A stretch of DNA of 64,000 nt from Alphaproteobacteria bacterium (GTDB lineage: Bacteria; Pseudomonadota; Alphaproteobacteria; Rickettsiales; SXRF01), in assembly GCA_020049775.1 (NCBI GenBank), contig JAGVLO010000008.1:19790-83789 (forward strand). The letters are read 5' to 3'. Positions 45,948 through 54,696 of this stretch are shown in pieces (the stretch's first letter is position 1; each line of letters starts with the position of its first letter). The notes below the pieces were generated by a model. That model did not search any database and had not been told where the DNA came from. It saw nothing but the letters and a program-made list of their open reading frames with translations. The translations under genes and the position numbers were made by a program.

Positions 45948-46230
45948 GACCGTAAAATAGTCCCACTCTTAACTTCAATATGGTAACCATATATAAAACC
46001 GTTACCAACACGGACTCCGGCTTAGCGGATATATGGTTAACCGGCTACTATATTTACGTATTTTGGTTAATTTAACGTGTTAAGAGTAAGAAGATTCAGT
46101 TAATGGTACGCAGACATGCGGCCACTGTTGCATTAACACAATAGACTGTAATACATATATTTTTTATAGAAAATAAACGAGGCGGCCAATTCTTTTTTTA
46201 TATTAACTAGCTAGCGGAACGGCAGAACCA
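45948..46230. promoter_or_regulatory. Upstream region of the sensor kinase with paired GGTNACC palindromes
   Basis: 283 bases without a gene. Close to the kinase start it carries a 15-base inverted repeat ATATGGTAACCATAT (45978-45992). About 40 bases further is ATATATGGTTAACCGG around 46029-46044, with the perfect palindrome GGTTAACC. The two share ATATGGT(T)AACC and could be a pair of binding sites for one regulator. Confidence 0.35.
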
Positions 46231-46629
46231 CTAGGCCAGCACTTTAGCTCCGGCCTGCGCCACCTGCTCGTCTTCATGGGATTTGACGCCGGAAACGCCG
46301 ATGCCGCCGACACATTCGCCCTGATGCATAAGCGGCACGCCGCCCTGCACAGCCACGCGGTCAGGAAAGCTCAGCATCGCCGGACGCTCCTTGATTGTGT
46401 CTTCTAGAAATTTGGTGGTAACGCGTGCCAAAGCTGCGGCGCGTGCCTTGCCTTCTGCAATCATAGGGCTTGGCAGCGGTGCGCCGTCCATGCGTTCCAG
46501 ATGGATGGGATAACCGCCCTCATCCACCACCACAATGGTGACCTTCCAGCTATTTTTCACGGCTTCTGCCTTGCAAGCATCCACCATTTTCTTGGCATCG
46601 TCAGCGGTCAGTGCATTCTTGGTACGCAT
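46231..46629 (-). CDS. GlcG/HbpS family heme-binding-like protein (DUF336)
   Basis: 132-residue cytoplasmic protein of the GlcG/HbpS/PduO-C family. LTADDAKKMVDACKAEAVKNSWKVTIVVVDEGGYPIHLERMDGAPLPSPMIAEGKARAAALARVTTKFLEDT and the glycine-rich end GGVPLMHQGECVGGIGVSGVKSHEDEQVAQAGAKVL match the family well. Members bind heme or corrinoid, or act in poorly defined roles. It is a single gene with no functional neighbours here. Confidence 0.87.
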   Translation of the reverse strand: MRTKNALTADDAKKMVDACKAEAVKNSWKVTIVVVDEGGYPIHLERMDGAPLPSPMIAEGKARAAALARVTTKFLEDTIKERPAMLSFPDRVAVQGGVPLMHQGECVGGIGVSGVKSHEDEQVAQAGAKVLA

Positions 46630-46866
46630 GGTTCTTCTCCGTAAAATGAATGATGGATGTATGCGACGTTACGAAATGTTTTTCAAGTCAATCCTTATGT
46701 TGTTTTTTATGGCTAATTGTGATTATCCCTGATTATCTGGGGTTAATTGTCATAACCAGCAATCGGCAGAAGCCAAAATGAAAAAATTTTGATCGTAGCT
46801 TTAGTATTGGCCTCTATCCCAGCTTCACACTAGATTATATCAGGCTAGGTTTTCTTTCGGGATCAT

Positions 46867-46995
46867 ATGCTGACAACTTTCATTACAATATTTATCATCA
46901 TAATTGCTGCCGTATTTTTTGTGATTGATTGGTTGGGGACAGCATTCAACCTTATTGTAACCCTCTTATTCGTCAGACGGGTAAATATAAATTGA
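46867..46995 (+). CDS. Small membrane ORF, likely N-terminal part of the gene at 47029 cut by an in-frame TGA
   Basis: 42 codons: MLTTFITIFIIIIAAVFFVIDWLG, then TAFNLIVTLLFVRRVNIN and TGA at 46993-46995. It is in the same frame as the following gene. After the TGA the frame stays open and hydrophobic (FLKIPLFIIISMLLGYN) into the ATG at 47029. Read through, the product would be about 427 residues with three N-terminal hydrophobic segments. It could be an independent mini membrane protein, but continuity of frame and character favours a broken or recoded gene. Confidence 0.5.
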   Translation: MLTTFITIFIIIIAAVFFVIDWLGTAFNLIVTLLFVRRVNIN

Positions 46996-47028
46996 TTCCT
47001 CAAAATTCCTTTATTCATAATAATATCG

Positions 47029-48150
47029 ATGTTGTTGGGCTATAATGTACGCATTCCATCAATGTTGACAGATCGGTACTCAGAAACAGAACATATGGAA
47101 GTAACTAGAGTCTTGAGCATAACGGACTCTCAACCTCTATCAGTCATTGGCAATGCCGACGATATAGTGTTCCGCAAATATCCTTATGAAACTTTATCAA
47201 TTGGCGGCGATGAAGGTTGTATGTGTACCTACTGGGTTTTTCCGAAAAGACTAGAAGAACAATTTGTTGAGAGCATGTTATCCAGTGGACTGCGTTACTC
47301 GAAAGGAAAAAATTCAGACACCGGACAAAAACTTACTACCCACAAAACACAGACAGGCGGAATAACCAACCTCTCAATAGAGTTATGGGACGGGAAAGAA
47401 AAAACAGCAAGCTATACTGGACGCTTTCGTAGCCACTATTTTTTAGAGGATACATTCTCAGGAGATACCTCAAAGAACAGTTCCGGCTTACAGCATAACC
47501 TGCGATATTGGATTCTTTATTTGTTGCAGCATAATGTTTGGAACTATCTCCTGGATGATCGTACCATCATCTCAGAACCGCCACTTAAGCAATTTCTTGC
47601 TAAAGCAGTCAAGGTAGTGCCTGAATCAGATTCCCTGCCCCGACAACAGGTTTCAGCAAAACTCATATCAGAAACCCACAGTGGCCAATCGTACAAAGAC
47701 TCAGAATTTACCGCGCTTCTTAATAGTGAACTTAATAAATGTGGTGGTGCGGTAACAGTTAAACCGCACTATGACAAAGGACTCAAAGGATATAGTATTA
47801 TATTCACTAATAATGGAGAACGCGTTTCATCTGCCCTTCTCAGCACTTTACCGCCCAGATTGCCTCCCAAGGTTTTTTGTCGGGATGGTAAAGTGTATAG
47901 TTTCACATACAACAGGCCTTATACGGAATCATTGGTTTTCCATATGAGCGAGTATGATTTGTCAGGGAAGCTGCTTGCCATCTCAGATATTAAAATGCCT
48001 CCCCTAGAGTTTAAAGGAGTTCCCGCGCGCCATATTATAGGTTTTTCAAAAGCTGGAACTGGGCATGAGCTAACGGTACTTGATATTGGTCGTGGCAGCG
48101 GAATGGATATTATCGAATTATCGCGTTATATTGTTAAGGTTGAGGATTAA
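47029..48150 (+). CDS. Hypothetical protein (373 aa), probably the C-terminal part of an interrupted membrane protein
   Basis: No family recognised. The polar protein (MLLGYNVRIPSMLTDRYSETEHMEVTRVLS...) contains SIGGDEGCMCTYWVFPKRLEEQF and a basic, Ser/Thr-rich middle. Its ATG has no clear ribosome-binding site and falls inside a hydrophobic stretch continuous with the small membrane ORF upstream, separated only by TGA. Codon choice is more AT-rich than in neighbouring genes, hinting at transfer or relaxed selection. Its stop overlaps the convergent iminopeptidase gene by 4 bases. The 373-codon open frame with no other stop argues against an old pseudogene. Confidence 0.6.
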   Translation: MLLGYNVRIPSMLTDRYSETEHMEVTRVLSITDSQPLSVIGNADDIVFRKYPYETLSIGGDEGCMCTYWVFPKRLEEQFVESMLSSGLRYSKGKNSDTGQKLTTHKTQTGGITNLSIELWDGKEKTASYTGRFRSHYFLEDTFSGDTSKNSSGLQHNLRYWILYLLQHNVWNYLLDDRTIISEPPLKQFLAKAVKVVPESDSLPRQQVSAKLISETHSGQSYKDSEFTALLNSELNKCGGAVTVKPHYDKGLKGYSIIFTNNGERVSSALLSTLPPRLPPKVFCRDGKVYSFTYNRPYTESLVFHMSEYDLSGKLLAISDIKMPPLEFKGVPARHIIGFSKAGTGHELTVLDIGRGSGMDIIELSRYIVKVED

Positions 48151-49244
48151 CAGGCGGGCAATGTATCCATGATATCGGTGAGCGCACGTGCGTTCTCGCG
48201 CTCCATCATGCTGTGTGACGCAGGCGTGATGCGGTAATCGATGTTTGCCGCCCCTGCCTTGCGCAGCGCCGCCACCAGCTCGTCTGCCTGAAACAGCGGG
48301 CAGACAAGGTCGTAGCGGCCATGCACGATATGCACGGGGATATCTTTTATCCTGCCCACATTCGAGAGGATGTAGTCCTGATTGCGGTTGCCCTCGCCGC
48401 TGCCACCAAGGAACGCGCCGTTCATGAAATAATGATTCTCGATACGGGCAAAGGCTTTGGCGAAATCCGCATCGGCGAATTTATCCACGGCGGATTGCTC
48501 CGGTGCGAGATAGCTGGTGATGCCCTCCCACACCGACCATGCCTTGGCCGCTGCCACCAATGCTTCTGCCTCCTTGTCGCCTGCCGGTTTTCTGGCAAAA
48601 AGTTTCGCATAGGCTTTTATCATGTCGCCGCGCTCGGCAACGTCTATCGCCTCGACATAATTTCGCCATGCTTCGGGATAGCACTGGTACGTTCCGGGCA
48701 GCGACATGTCGTAAGGATTCTTGTCATAAGCGGCTGCATTGCCCTGATAAAAATAATCTAGCTCCTTGCGGCGGCACAGGAAAATGCCGCGCAGTATCAG
48801 CGTCTGTACTGAATCGGGGTGAGCAATCGCATAGGCCAGCGCCAGCGTGCTGCCCCAGCTGCCGCCGAATATATGCGCTTTACCTTTGATACCGAGTTGC
48901 TTGCGCAGCTCCTGCATGTCGCTGATTAAATGTGCTGTTGTGTTATCCGCCAGAGCCGCCGCGGGGTCGTTGTCCGATGCGTTGGGCGTACTCTTGCCGC
49001 AGCCACGCTGGTCAAACAGGATAATGCGGTAGCGCTTCGGATCAAAGAAACGTGCCATCACCGGCGTCGTGCCACCGCCCGGCCCACCATGCACAAAAAG
49101 CACCGGCTCGCCCGCCGAATTACCATACTCTTCCCAGTAAATTTTATGTAGTGTTGCAACCGACGGCTGAAGCCAGCCATTGCTGCATTGCACTGGTTGC
49201 AGGTATTTCCAGTCTTTTTCAGTGACCGTACTGACGTAATTCAT
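48147..49244 (-). CDS. pip: Proline iminopeptidase
   Basis: Alpha/beta hydrolase (peptidase S33) of 365 residues that removes N-terminal proline. Family motifs are VLFVHGGPGGGTTPVMARFFDPKRYRIILFDQRGCGKSTPNA, the nucleophile elbow GGSWGSTLALAYA and the late ASHSMMERENARALTDIM with the catalytic His. It is longer than the roughly 315-residue enterobacterial enzyme. The frame extends to a GTG at 49271, but AGGAGAAGGG lies before the ATG at 49244, which I prefer. Confidence 0.9.
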   Translation of the reverse strand: MNYVSTVTEKDWKYLQPVQCSNGWLQPSVATLHKIYWEEYGNSAGEPVLFVHGGPGGGTTPVMARFFDPKRYRIILFDQRGCGKSTPNASDNDPAAALADNTTAHLISDMQELRKQLGIKGKAHIFGGSWGSTLALAYAIAHPDSVQTLILRGIFLCRRKELDYFYQGNAAAYDKNPYDMSLPGTYQCYPEAWRNYVEAIDVAERGDMIKAYAKLFARKPAGDKEAEALVAAAKAWSVWEGITSYLAPEQSAVDKFADADFAKAFARIENHYFMNGAFLGGSGEGNRNQDYILSNVGRIKDIPVHIVHGRYDLVCPLFQADELVAALRKAGAANIDYRITPASHSMMERENARALTDIMDTLPAC

Positions 49245-49344
49245 GCATACCGCCCTTCTCCTGAATCGCACGGCTATCCAGCGTTTGGAATTGCTCGCTT
49301 TGTAAAAAAATTGAAGTTGTGTTTGACTAATCAGGTCATTTTTT

Positions 49345-49360
49345 TTACCATATGTTGTGT
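49345..49360 (+). promoter_or_regulatory. NrdR-box-like sequence upstream of nrdA
   Basis: TTACCATATGTTGTGT matches the NrdR-box consensus ACACAATATATTGTGT at 12 of 16 positions. A poorer candidate, AAAATGTATGCAGTGT (9 of 16), lies at 49381-49396. NrdR sites usually come in pairs upstream of ribonucleotide reductase genes. The spacing here is not a whole number of helical turns, so this is tentative. Confidence 0.35.
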
Positions 49361-49458
49361 TGATAGCGACCGATATCTACAAAATGTATGCAGTGTTACA
49401 AATTGGAACTATCAACGGGGTGGATTGTCCTGAAACTTACTTGATTCTATAGGGTGTT

Positions 49459-51387
49459 ATGCTGACCAATGCCTATGATTTTGACCAGCACGGTCATCTG
49501 ATTTACTTCGACCCCACCCGTAAAATTGTACAATTTCCCGAGACACAAGAACAAAAGGAACTCTACCGTAAGCAGGCAACGCCTACGGAAAAGCCAAAAA
49601 TTCCTGTCTCCGCCCTTGTGCTTGACCGCTCGCGCGATGCACTGCTCAGCGATTTCGGCAGGGCAACACTCGATGACCGCTACCTGCTAACTGACGAATC
49701 TTATCAGGACATGTTCGCCCGCGTTGCCTGTGCTTATGCCGACGACGTGGCCCACGCCCAGCGCCTCTATGACTATATATCCCGCCTGTGGTTCATGCCG
49801 TCCACACCCATCCTTTCCAATGGCGGCGCCAAGCGCGGGCTGCCCATTTCCTGCTTCCTGAACACGGTGGGGGACAGCCTGGACGGTATCGTATCCACAT
49901 GGAATGAAAACGTATTGCTGGCTTCCAACGGCGGCGGCATTGGTACCTACTGGGGGTTTGTGCGCTCGGTGGGTGAATCGATTGGCCGCGCCGGAAAGAC
50001 CTCGGGCATCATCCCCTTCATCCGCGTGATGGATTCCCTCACGCTCGCCATCAGCCAGGGCAGTTTGCGCCGCGGCTCGGCGGCTGTCTATATCGATATC
50101 CATCATCCGGAAATCGAGGAATTCCTTGAAATCCGTAAACCCTCCGGCGATTTCAACCGCAAGAGCCTGAACCTGCATCACGGCATCAACATCACCGACG
50201 AGTTCATGGAAGCCGTACGCAACGATACTGAATTCGGCCTGCGCAGCCCGCATACCGACAAGGTGGTGCGCCATGTCAATGCCCGCCAGCTTTTCCAGAA
50301 AATCGTGGAGATGCGCCTGCAGACCGGCGAACCGTACATCATCTATATCGATACCGCCAACAAATCCATGCCCAAACACCAGCGCGAACTGGGCTTAAAG
50401 GTGCGCATGAGTAACCTGTGCAGCGAGATATTGCTGGCTACCGGCCCCGACCATCTGGGCAAGGACCGTACCGCCGTATGCTGCTTGTCGTCCATGAACG
50501 TGGAAAAGTGGGATGAGTGGAATGAAAATCCGCTGATTATAGAAGACGTGCTGCGCTTCCTCGATAACGTGCTACAGGAATTCATCGACACTGCACCCGA
50601 TGGCATGAGCCGCGCCAAATATTCCGCTATGCGTGAACGCTCGGTTGGCCTCGGCCTCATGGGTTTCCATTCTTTCCTGCAATCCAAAGGCGTACCGTTT
50701 GAAAGCGCGATGGCCAAATCATGGAACATGAAAATGTTCCGGCATATCCGCCGAGCTGCTGATGCAGCATCCGTACAGCTTGCCGAAGAACGCGGCGCCT
50801 GCCCCGACGCGCAGGAACGTGGTATCAAGGCACGCTTCTCGCACAAGCTGGCGATCGCGCCCACCGCTTCCATCAGCATCATTTGCGGCGGCACCTCGGC
50901 CTGTATCGAGCCGATTCCCGCCAATATTTATACGCACAAAACCCTATCCGGCAATTTTGCGGTGAAAAATGTGTACCTTAAAAAATTGCTGGCAGCCAAG
51001 GATCTGGACAACGACGCCACATGGCAGACCATCGTCGAACATGAAGGTTCGGTGCAGCATCTCGATTGCCTCACGCCAGATGAAAAAGACACGTTCAAGA
51101 CCGCGTTTGAAATCGACCAGCGCTGGGTTATCGAATTTGCCGGAGACCGCGCCCCCTATATCTGCCAAGGGCAATCCATCAACGTTTTCCTGCCCGCCGA
51201 CATTGACAAGTGGGACTTGCTGATGCTTCACTGGACGGCGTGGGAAAAGGGCGTAAAAAGCCTGTATTACTGCCGCAGCAAATCTATCCAGCGCGCGGAA
51301 TATGCGGGTGGCGACAAGGCAGCAAAGGCAGCCGAAACCATCGAGGCCAAGCGCACCGATTATGAAGAGTGCCTTGCCTGCCAATAG
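49459..51387 (+). CDS. nrdA: Ribonucleoside-diphosphate reductase, alpha (large) subunit, class I
   Basis: Catalytic subunit making deoxyribonucleotides from ribonucleoside diphosphates. In 642 residues it shows the first redox Cys (GLPISCFLNTVGD), the thiyl-radical Cys region (RMSNLCSEILLAT), the second redox Cys (DRTAVCCLSSMNVEKW), APTASISIICGGTSACIEPIPANIY, the radical-transfer tyrosines in SLYYCRSKS and the C-terminal shuttle CLACQ. The N-terminal ATP-cone (activity site) of E. coli-type NrdA is absent; the protein starts directly with the helical domain. AGGG lies close to the ATG. nrdB follows 42 bases later. Confidence 0.96.
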   Translation: MLTNAYDFDQHGHLIYFDPTRKIVQFPETQEQKELYRKQATPTEKPKIPVSALVLDRSRDALLSDFGRATLDDRYLLTDESYQDMFARVACAYADDVAHAQRLYDYISRLWFMPSTPILSNGGAKRGLPISCFLNTVGDSLDGIVSTWNENVLLASNGGGIGTYWGFVRSVGESIGRAGKTSGIIPFIRVMDSLTLAISQGSLRRGSAAVYIDIHHPEIEEFLEIRKPSGDFNRKSLNLHHGINITDEFMEAVRNDTEFGLRSPHTDKVVRHVNARQLFQKIVEMRLQTGEPYIIYIDTANKSMPKHQRELGLKVRMSNLCSEILLATGPDHLGKDRTAVCCLSSMNVEKWDEWNENPLIIEDVLRFLDNVLQEFIDTAPDGMSRAKYSAMRERSVGLGLMGFHSFLQSKGVPFESAMAKSWNMKMFRHIRRAADAASVQLAEERGACPDAQERGIKARFSHKLAIAPTASISIICGGTSACIEPIPANIYTHKTLSGNFAVKNVYLKKLLAAKDLDNDATWQTIVEHEGSVQHLDCLTPDEKDTFKTAFEIDQRWVIEFAGDRAPYICQGQSINVFLPADIDKWDLLMLHWTAWEKGVKSLYYCRSKSIQRAEYAGGDKAAKAAETIEAKRTDYEECLACQ

Positions 51388-51429
51388 GCGTTATCACTAA
51401 AACCATTTTATTTGTACTGCGAGATACCC

Positions 51430-52518
51430 ATGACACAATACGCCAACAAAAGTCCGTTTGAACTGCAGGGCAAGGGTGAAATCGGGCTGCTGGAACATTC
51501 CGGCACGTACGATGTTGACCGCTACCCGTGGGCTTACAGCGCATGGAAGCGCCAGCAGCAGATTCACTGGATGGGCGAGGAAGTGCCGCTGGGCGAAGAC
51601 GTGAAAGACTGGCAAGGCAACAGGCTTTCGGAAAATGACCGCCATCTGCTGACGCAGATTTTCCGTTTATTCACCCAGTCCGACGTGGAGGTGAGCGACA
51701 ATTACTTCAAGCGCTATATCCCCATTTTCCAGCCGCTGGAAATACAGATGATGATGGCCGCCTTCACCAACATGGAGACGGTGCATATCGACGCCTACGC
51801 GCTTTTGCTGAAAACACTCGGCATGCCCAAAACCGAATTTGCTGCCTTCCGCGATTACGACTCCATGCGCGCCAAGGTAGATTACATGCACAGTTTCGGC
51901 ACCAAGACCTGCTCGGACGTGGCGCGCACGCTGGCCATGTTCGGCGCCTTCACCGAAGGCATGTCGTTGTTTGCGAGCTTCGCCATGCTGATGAATTTCC
52001 CGCGCTTCAACAAAATGAAGGGCATGGGACAAATCGTGTCATGGTCAGTGCGTGACGAGTCGCTGCACTGCGAAAGCATCATCCGCCTCTACCATGAATG
52101 GGCGCGCGAAACCGGTGCCGTTACCAAAGATGTAGCCGAAGACATCACCGAAGTCGGCAAGACCATGGTGGGTCTGGAAGACAAGTTCATCGACCTCGCC
52201 TTCGAGCTGGGCGATGTGCAGGGCATGAGTCCGAACGACATAAAATCCTATATCCGCTATATCTGCGACTGGCGCTTGACCCAGCTGAAACTGACGCCAG
52301 TTTACGGCTATTTCACGGGCAGTTCCGGCGAATATAAACAGTCCATGGAACACCCCCTGCCCTGGCTGTCGGCTATGCTTAATGGCGTTGAACATGCTAA
52401 CTTTTTCGAGGCACGCTCTACTGAATATTCCAAGGCGGCCACCCGCGGCCAGTGGCATGGCGAAGGCGGCGTATGGGCAGCATTCGAACAGATGCAAAGC
52501 TCCAAGCTGGCATCCTGA
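51430..52518 (+). CDS. nrdB: Ribonucleoside-diphosphate reductase, beta (small) subunit, class I
   Basis: 362-residue diiron (or dimanganese) subunit that provides the tyrosyl radical. The metal ligands align with E. coli NrdB: Asp in FTQSD, Glu and His in NMETVH, Glu in FTEGMSLFASFAML, and Glu/His in RDESLHCES. The radical Tyr is kept at the expected place (ETVHIDAYALLL). The start is the ATG at 51430; a TTG 18 bases upstream has no better support. It lies directly downstream of nrdA. Confidence 0.96.
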   Translation: MTQYANKSPFELQGKGEIGLLEHSGTYDVDRYPWAYSAWKRQQQIHWMGEEVPLGEDVKDWQGNRLSENDRHLLTQIFRLFTQSDVEVSDNYFKRYIPIFQPLEIQMMMAAFTNMETVHIDAYALLLKTLGMPKTEFAAFRDYDSMRAKVDYMHSFGTKTCSDVARTLAMFGAFTEGMSLFASFAMLMNFPRFNKMKGMGQIVSWSVRDESLHCESIIRLYHEWARETGAVTKDVAEDITEVGKTMVGLEDKFIDLAFELGDVQGMSPNDIKSYIRYICDWRLTQLKLTPVYGYFTGSSGEYKQSMEHPLPWLSAMLNGVEHANFFEARSTEYSKAATRGQWHGEGGVWAAFEQMQSSKLAS

Positions 52519-52560
52519 AAATAATGGGCTATACTGGGTCTCCATTATGGAGGCTCTGCC

Positions 52561-53250
52561 ATGTCTGCTGACGATTTGGATAACCCGTTTAACAATCCAC
52601 CTTCCGACCCGCGTGATGCATTGCGTAACCCTTACCTTGCACGTGAAATATTGCGCTGTCCACCCGCAGAACCTGAAAAAATACTGCGTGAAGTTGATGC
52701 AACCGATTTCAGCAGCGAGATGGGTACATTGCTTTCAAAAAAAATGGGCTTGTATAATTTCAGCGATGCTTTTCCTTCCGGCACGGTAGGCCTTCTGTTG
52801 CCAAGACATTTTGAAGAAACGTACGGCGATGCGCTACTTGGCTCACGCACCGCTACCATGCTGGGAGTAGCCATACAGGATTACCTCGATGTACCTAACC
52901 AGCTATTTACGTCCGGTGGCGCATTCGATGGCAATTCTCTGGTGCAGCATATGGTTATCATCAACCGGCGCGCATGGCAGGCTATGGCCAAAGGCGCGCT
53001 TTCCAAGTTAGCCGACAGCGAAGACGGAGCCATGCTGCTGGGGCTTAAGAATGTGGCACTTTATCACAGCGCACTGGACAACCCGCAAAGCGTCACCTCG
53101 CAGATTCTGCATAATCTGCTCGACCATGTGGATTTGAACGAACGCGATATCGCAAGCTGGCAGCAAAAAGCGGTGGCTTCTGAAAATTATGAGTTCGCCA
53201 CGCAGCTGGCCGCCCGCCGTAAACGCATGCCTTTTCAGCAACATTTATAA
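52561..53250 (+). CDS. Hypothetical protein downstream of nrdB
   Basis: 229-residue soluble protein, family not recognised. The N-terminus is Asn/Pro-rich (DDLDNPFNNPPSDPRDALRNPY). A central segment AFPSGTVGLLLPRHFEETYGDALLGSRTATMLGVAIQDYLDVPNQLFTSGGAFDGNSLVQHMVIINRRAWQAMAKGALSKL and a helical C-terminus follow. GGAGG lies eight bases before the ATG, and 42 bases separate it from nrdB, so it may be in the reductase operon. The Shine-Dalgarno is part of a small inverted repeat CTCCATTATGGAG (52540-52552), which could limit translation. Confidence 0.7.
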   Translation: MSADDLDNPFNNPPSDPRDALRNPYLAREILRCPPAEPEKILREVDATDFSSEMGTLLSKKMGLYNFSDAFPSGTVGLLLPRHFEETYGDALLGSRTATMLGVAIQDYLDVPNQLFTSGGAFDGNSLVQHMVIINRRAWQAMAKGALSKLADSEDGAMLLGLKNVALYHSALDNPQSVTSQILHNLLDHVDLNERDIASWQQKAVASENYEFATQLAARRKRMPFQQHL

Positions 53251-53318
53251 ATTCCATTTTACCTGCCCGTATTTAGGTGTAAAGACTTAGTACATAATTC
53301 CATAAGGGAGGAATCACC

Positions 53319-54554
53319 ATGGCCAAGATTAAAGTCAAAACCCCGCTGGTTGAAATCGATGGCGACGAAATGACTCGCATCATCTGGAAGATGATCAAGG
53401 ACAAACTCATCCTCCCTTATCTCGATGTTGATCTGAAATATTATGATCTTTCCATCCAGAAGCGCGATGAGACAGAAGATAAAATCACCGTAGAGGCCGC
53501 TAATGCCATCAAGCAATATGGCGTAGGCGTGAAATGCGCCACCATCACGCCCGACGAAGCACGTGTGAAGGAATTCGGCCTCAAAAAAATGTGGAAGTCG
53601 CCCAACGGCACCATCCGTAACATATTGGACGGTACGGTATTCCGCGAACCCATCATTTGTACCAACGTGCCGCGTCTTGTGCCGGGCTGGACACAGCCTA
53701 TTGTCATTGGCCGTCACGCATTCGGCGATCAGTACCGTGCCACCGATTTCCTGATTCCCGGCGCCGGCAAGCTGGAGATGGTCTTTACTCCAAAAGACGG
53801 CAGCGCACCTACGCGCTATGAAGTGTTCGAAGCGCCATCCAGCGGCGTTGCCATGGGCATGTACAACCTCGATGAATCCATCCGCGGTTTTGCGCGCGCC
53901 AGCTTCAACTATGCACTGCTGCGCAATTATCCGGTGTTCCTGTCCACCAAGAATACCATCCTCAAAGTATATGACGGCCGCTTCAAGGATATTTTTCAGG
54001 ATATCTACGACAAGGAATTTGCGCCGCAATTCACCAAGGCAGGCCTGACCTACGAACACCGCCTGATTGACGACATGGTGGCCATGGCGCTCAAATGGCC
54101 AGGCGGCTTCCTGTGGGCGTGCAAAAACTATGATGGCGACGTGCAGTCCGACACCGTGGCGCAGGGCTTCGGCTCACTCGGCCTAATGACCTCCGTACTG
54201 ATGACACCCGACGGCAAAATCATCGAAGCGGAAGCTGCGCACGGTACAGTCACCCGCCACTACCGCCAGCACCAGCAAGGCAAGGAAACCTCAACTAACC
54301 CAATTGCGTCCATCTTCGCATGGACACGCGGCCTTGCCTACCGCGCCAAATTCGACAACACACCTGATGTCGCCGAATTTGCCGACCGTGTTGAGCGCGT
54401 GTGCGTGGACACGGTTCAGGCGGGTTTCATGACAAAGGACCTTGCCACGCTGATCAGTGACAAGCAGCCATGGCTAACCACCAACCAGTTCATGGACAAG
54501 CTGGCAGAACGCTTAAGCGCCCCCGGTCAGGCCAAACGCTCGGCAAGCAACTGA
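53319..54554 (+). CDS. icd: NADP-dependent isocitrate dehydrogenase (homodimeric, eukaryote-like type)
   Basis: TCA-cycle enzyme of 411 residues oxidising isocitrate to 2-oxoglutarate. [154 protein letters not shown] and [34 protein letters not shown] are hallmarks of the type found in alphaproteobacteria and eukaryotes. A strong ribosome site AGGGAGGAATCACC precedes the ATG. Confidence 0.98.
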   Translation: MAKIKVKTPLVEIDGDEMTRIIWKMIKDKLILPYLDVDLKYYDLSIQKRDETEDKITVEAANAIKQYGVGVKCATITPDEARVKEFGLKKMWKSPNGTIRNILDGTVFREPIICTNVPRLVPGWTQPIVIGRHAFGDQYRATDFLIPGAGKLEMVFTPKDGSAPTRYEVFEAPSSGVAMGMYNLDESIRGFARASFNYALLRNYPVFLSTKNTILKVYDGRFKDIFQDIYDKEFAPQFTKAGLTYEHRLIDDMVAMALKWPGGFLWACKNYDGDVQSDTVAQGFGSLGLMTSVLMTPDGKIIEAEAAHGTVTRHYRQHQQGKETSTNPIASIFAWTRGLAYRAKFDNTPDVAEFADRVERVCVDTVQAGFMTKDLATLISDKQPWLTTNQFMDKLAERLSAPGQAKRSASN

Positions 54555-54564
54555 AATAGCCTGA

Positions 54565-54586
54565 TATCGGTGGCCAGCTACCGATA
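54565..54586 (+). terminator. Hairpin after icd (probable terminator)
   Basis: Inverted repeat TATCGGTGG-CCAG-CTACCGATA, a nine-base-pair stem with one G-T pair and a four-base loop, 10 bases after the icd stop. The following sequence is T-rich but interrupted, so termination may be partial. Confidence 0.5.
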
Positions 54587-54606
54587 AACCATTGTATTTA
54601 TTTAAA

Positions 54607-54632
54607 ATTGTTTTGTTATGTAACAAAACAAT
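54607..54632. promoter_or_regulatory. 26-base perfect inverted repeat upstream of the hybrid kinase
   Basis: Two perfect 12-base arms (ATTGTTTTGTTA and TAACAAAACAAT) around a TG centre. A TATAAT box follows at 54658-54663. It lies 65-90 bases before the hybrid kinase start and 52 bases after icd. It could be an operator for the kinase gene or, with the hairpin at 54565-54586, part of a terminator. Confidence 0.45.
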
Positions 54633-54696
54633 GATGGGTTGCGGTTGGGCTTTACCTTATAATAACAGGTAGTTGAGTCCTTTGCTGTGACAACCG

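Noticed and set aside
46630..46866. Search for a small RNA or tRNA in the gap before the interrupted gene
   Set aside because: No cloverleaf, no GTTC-A-type T-loop and no strong hairpin seen.
46867..48150. UGA used as Trp (alternative genetic code) to explain the interrupted gene
   Set aside because: Many genes here end in TGA at family-typical lengths, for example dnaJ, icd and the overlapping carboxylase genes, so UGA is a stop in this genome.
53259..54059. 266-codon minus-strand frame opposite icd
   Set aside because: Antisense shadow of a highly conserved gene.
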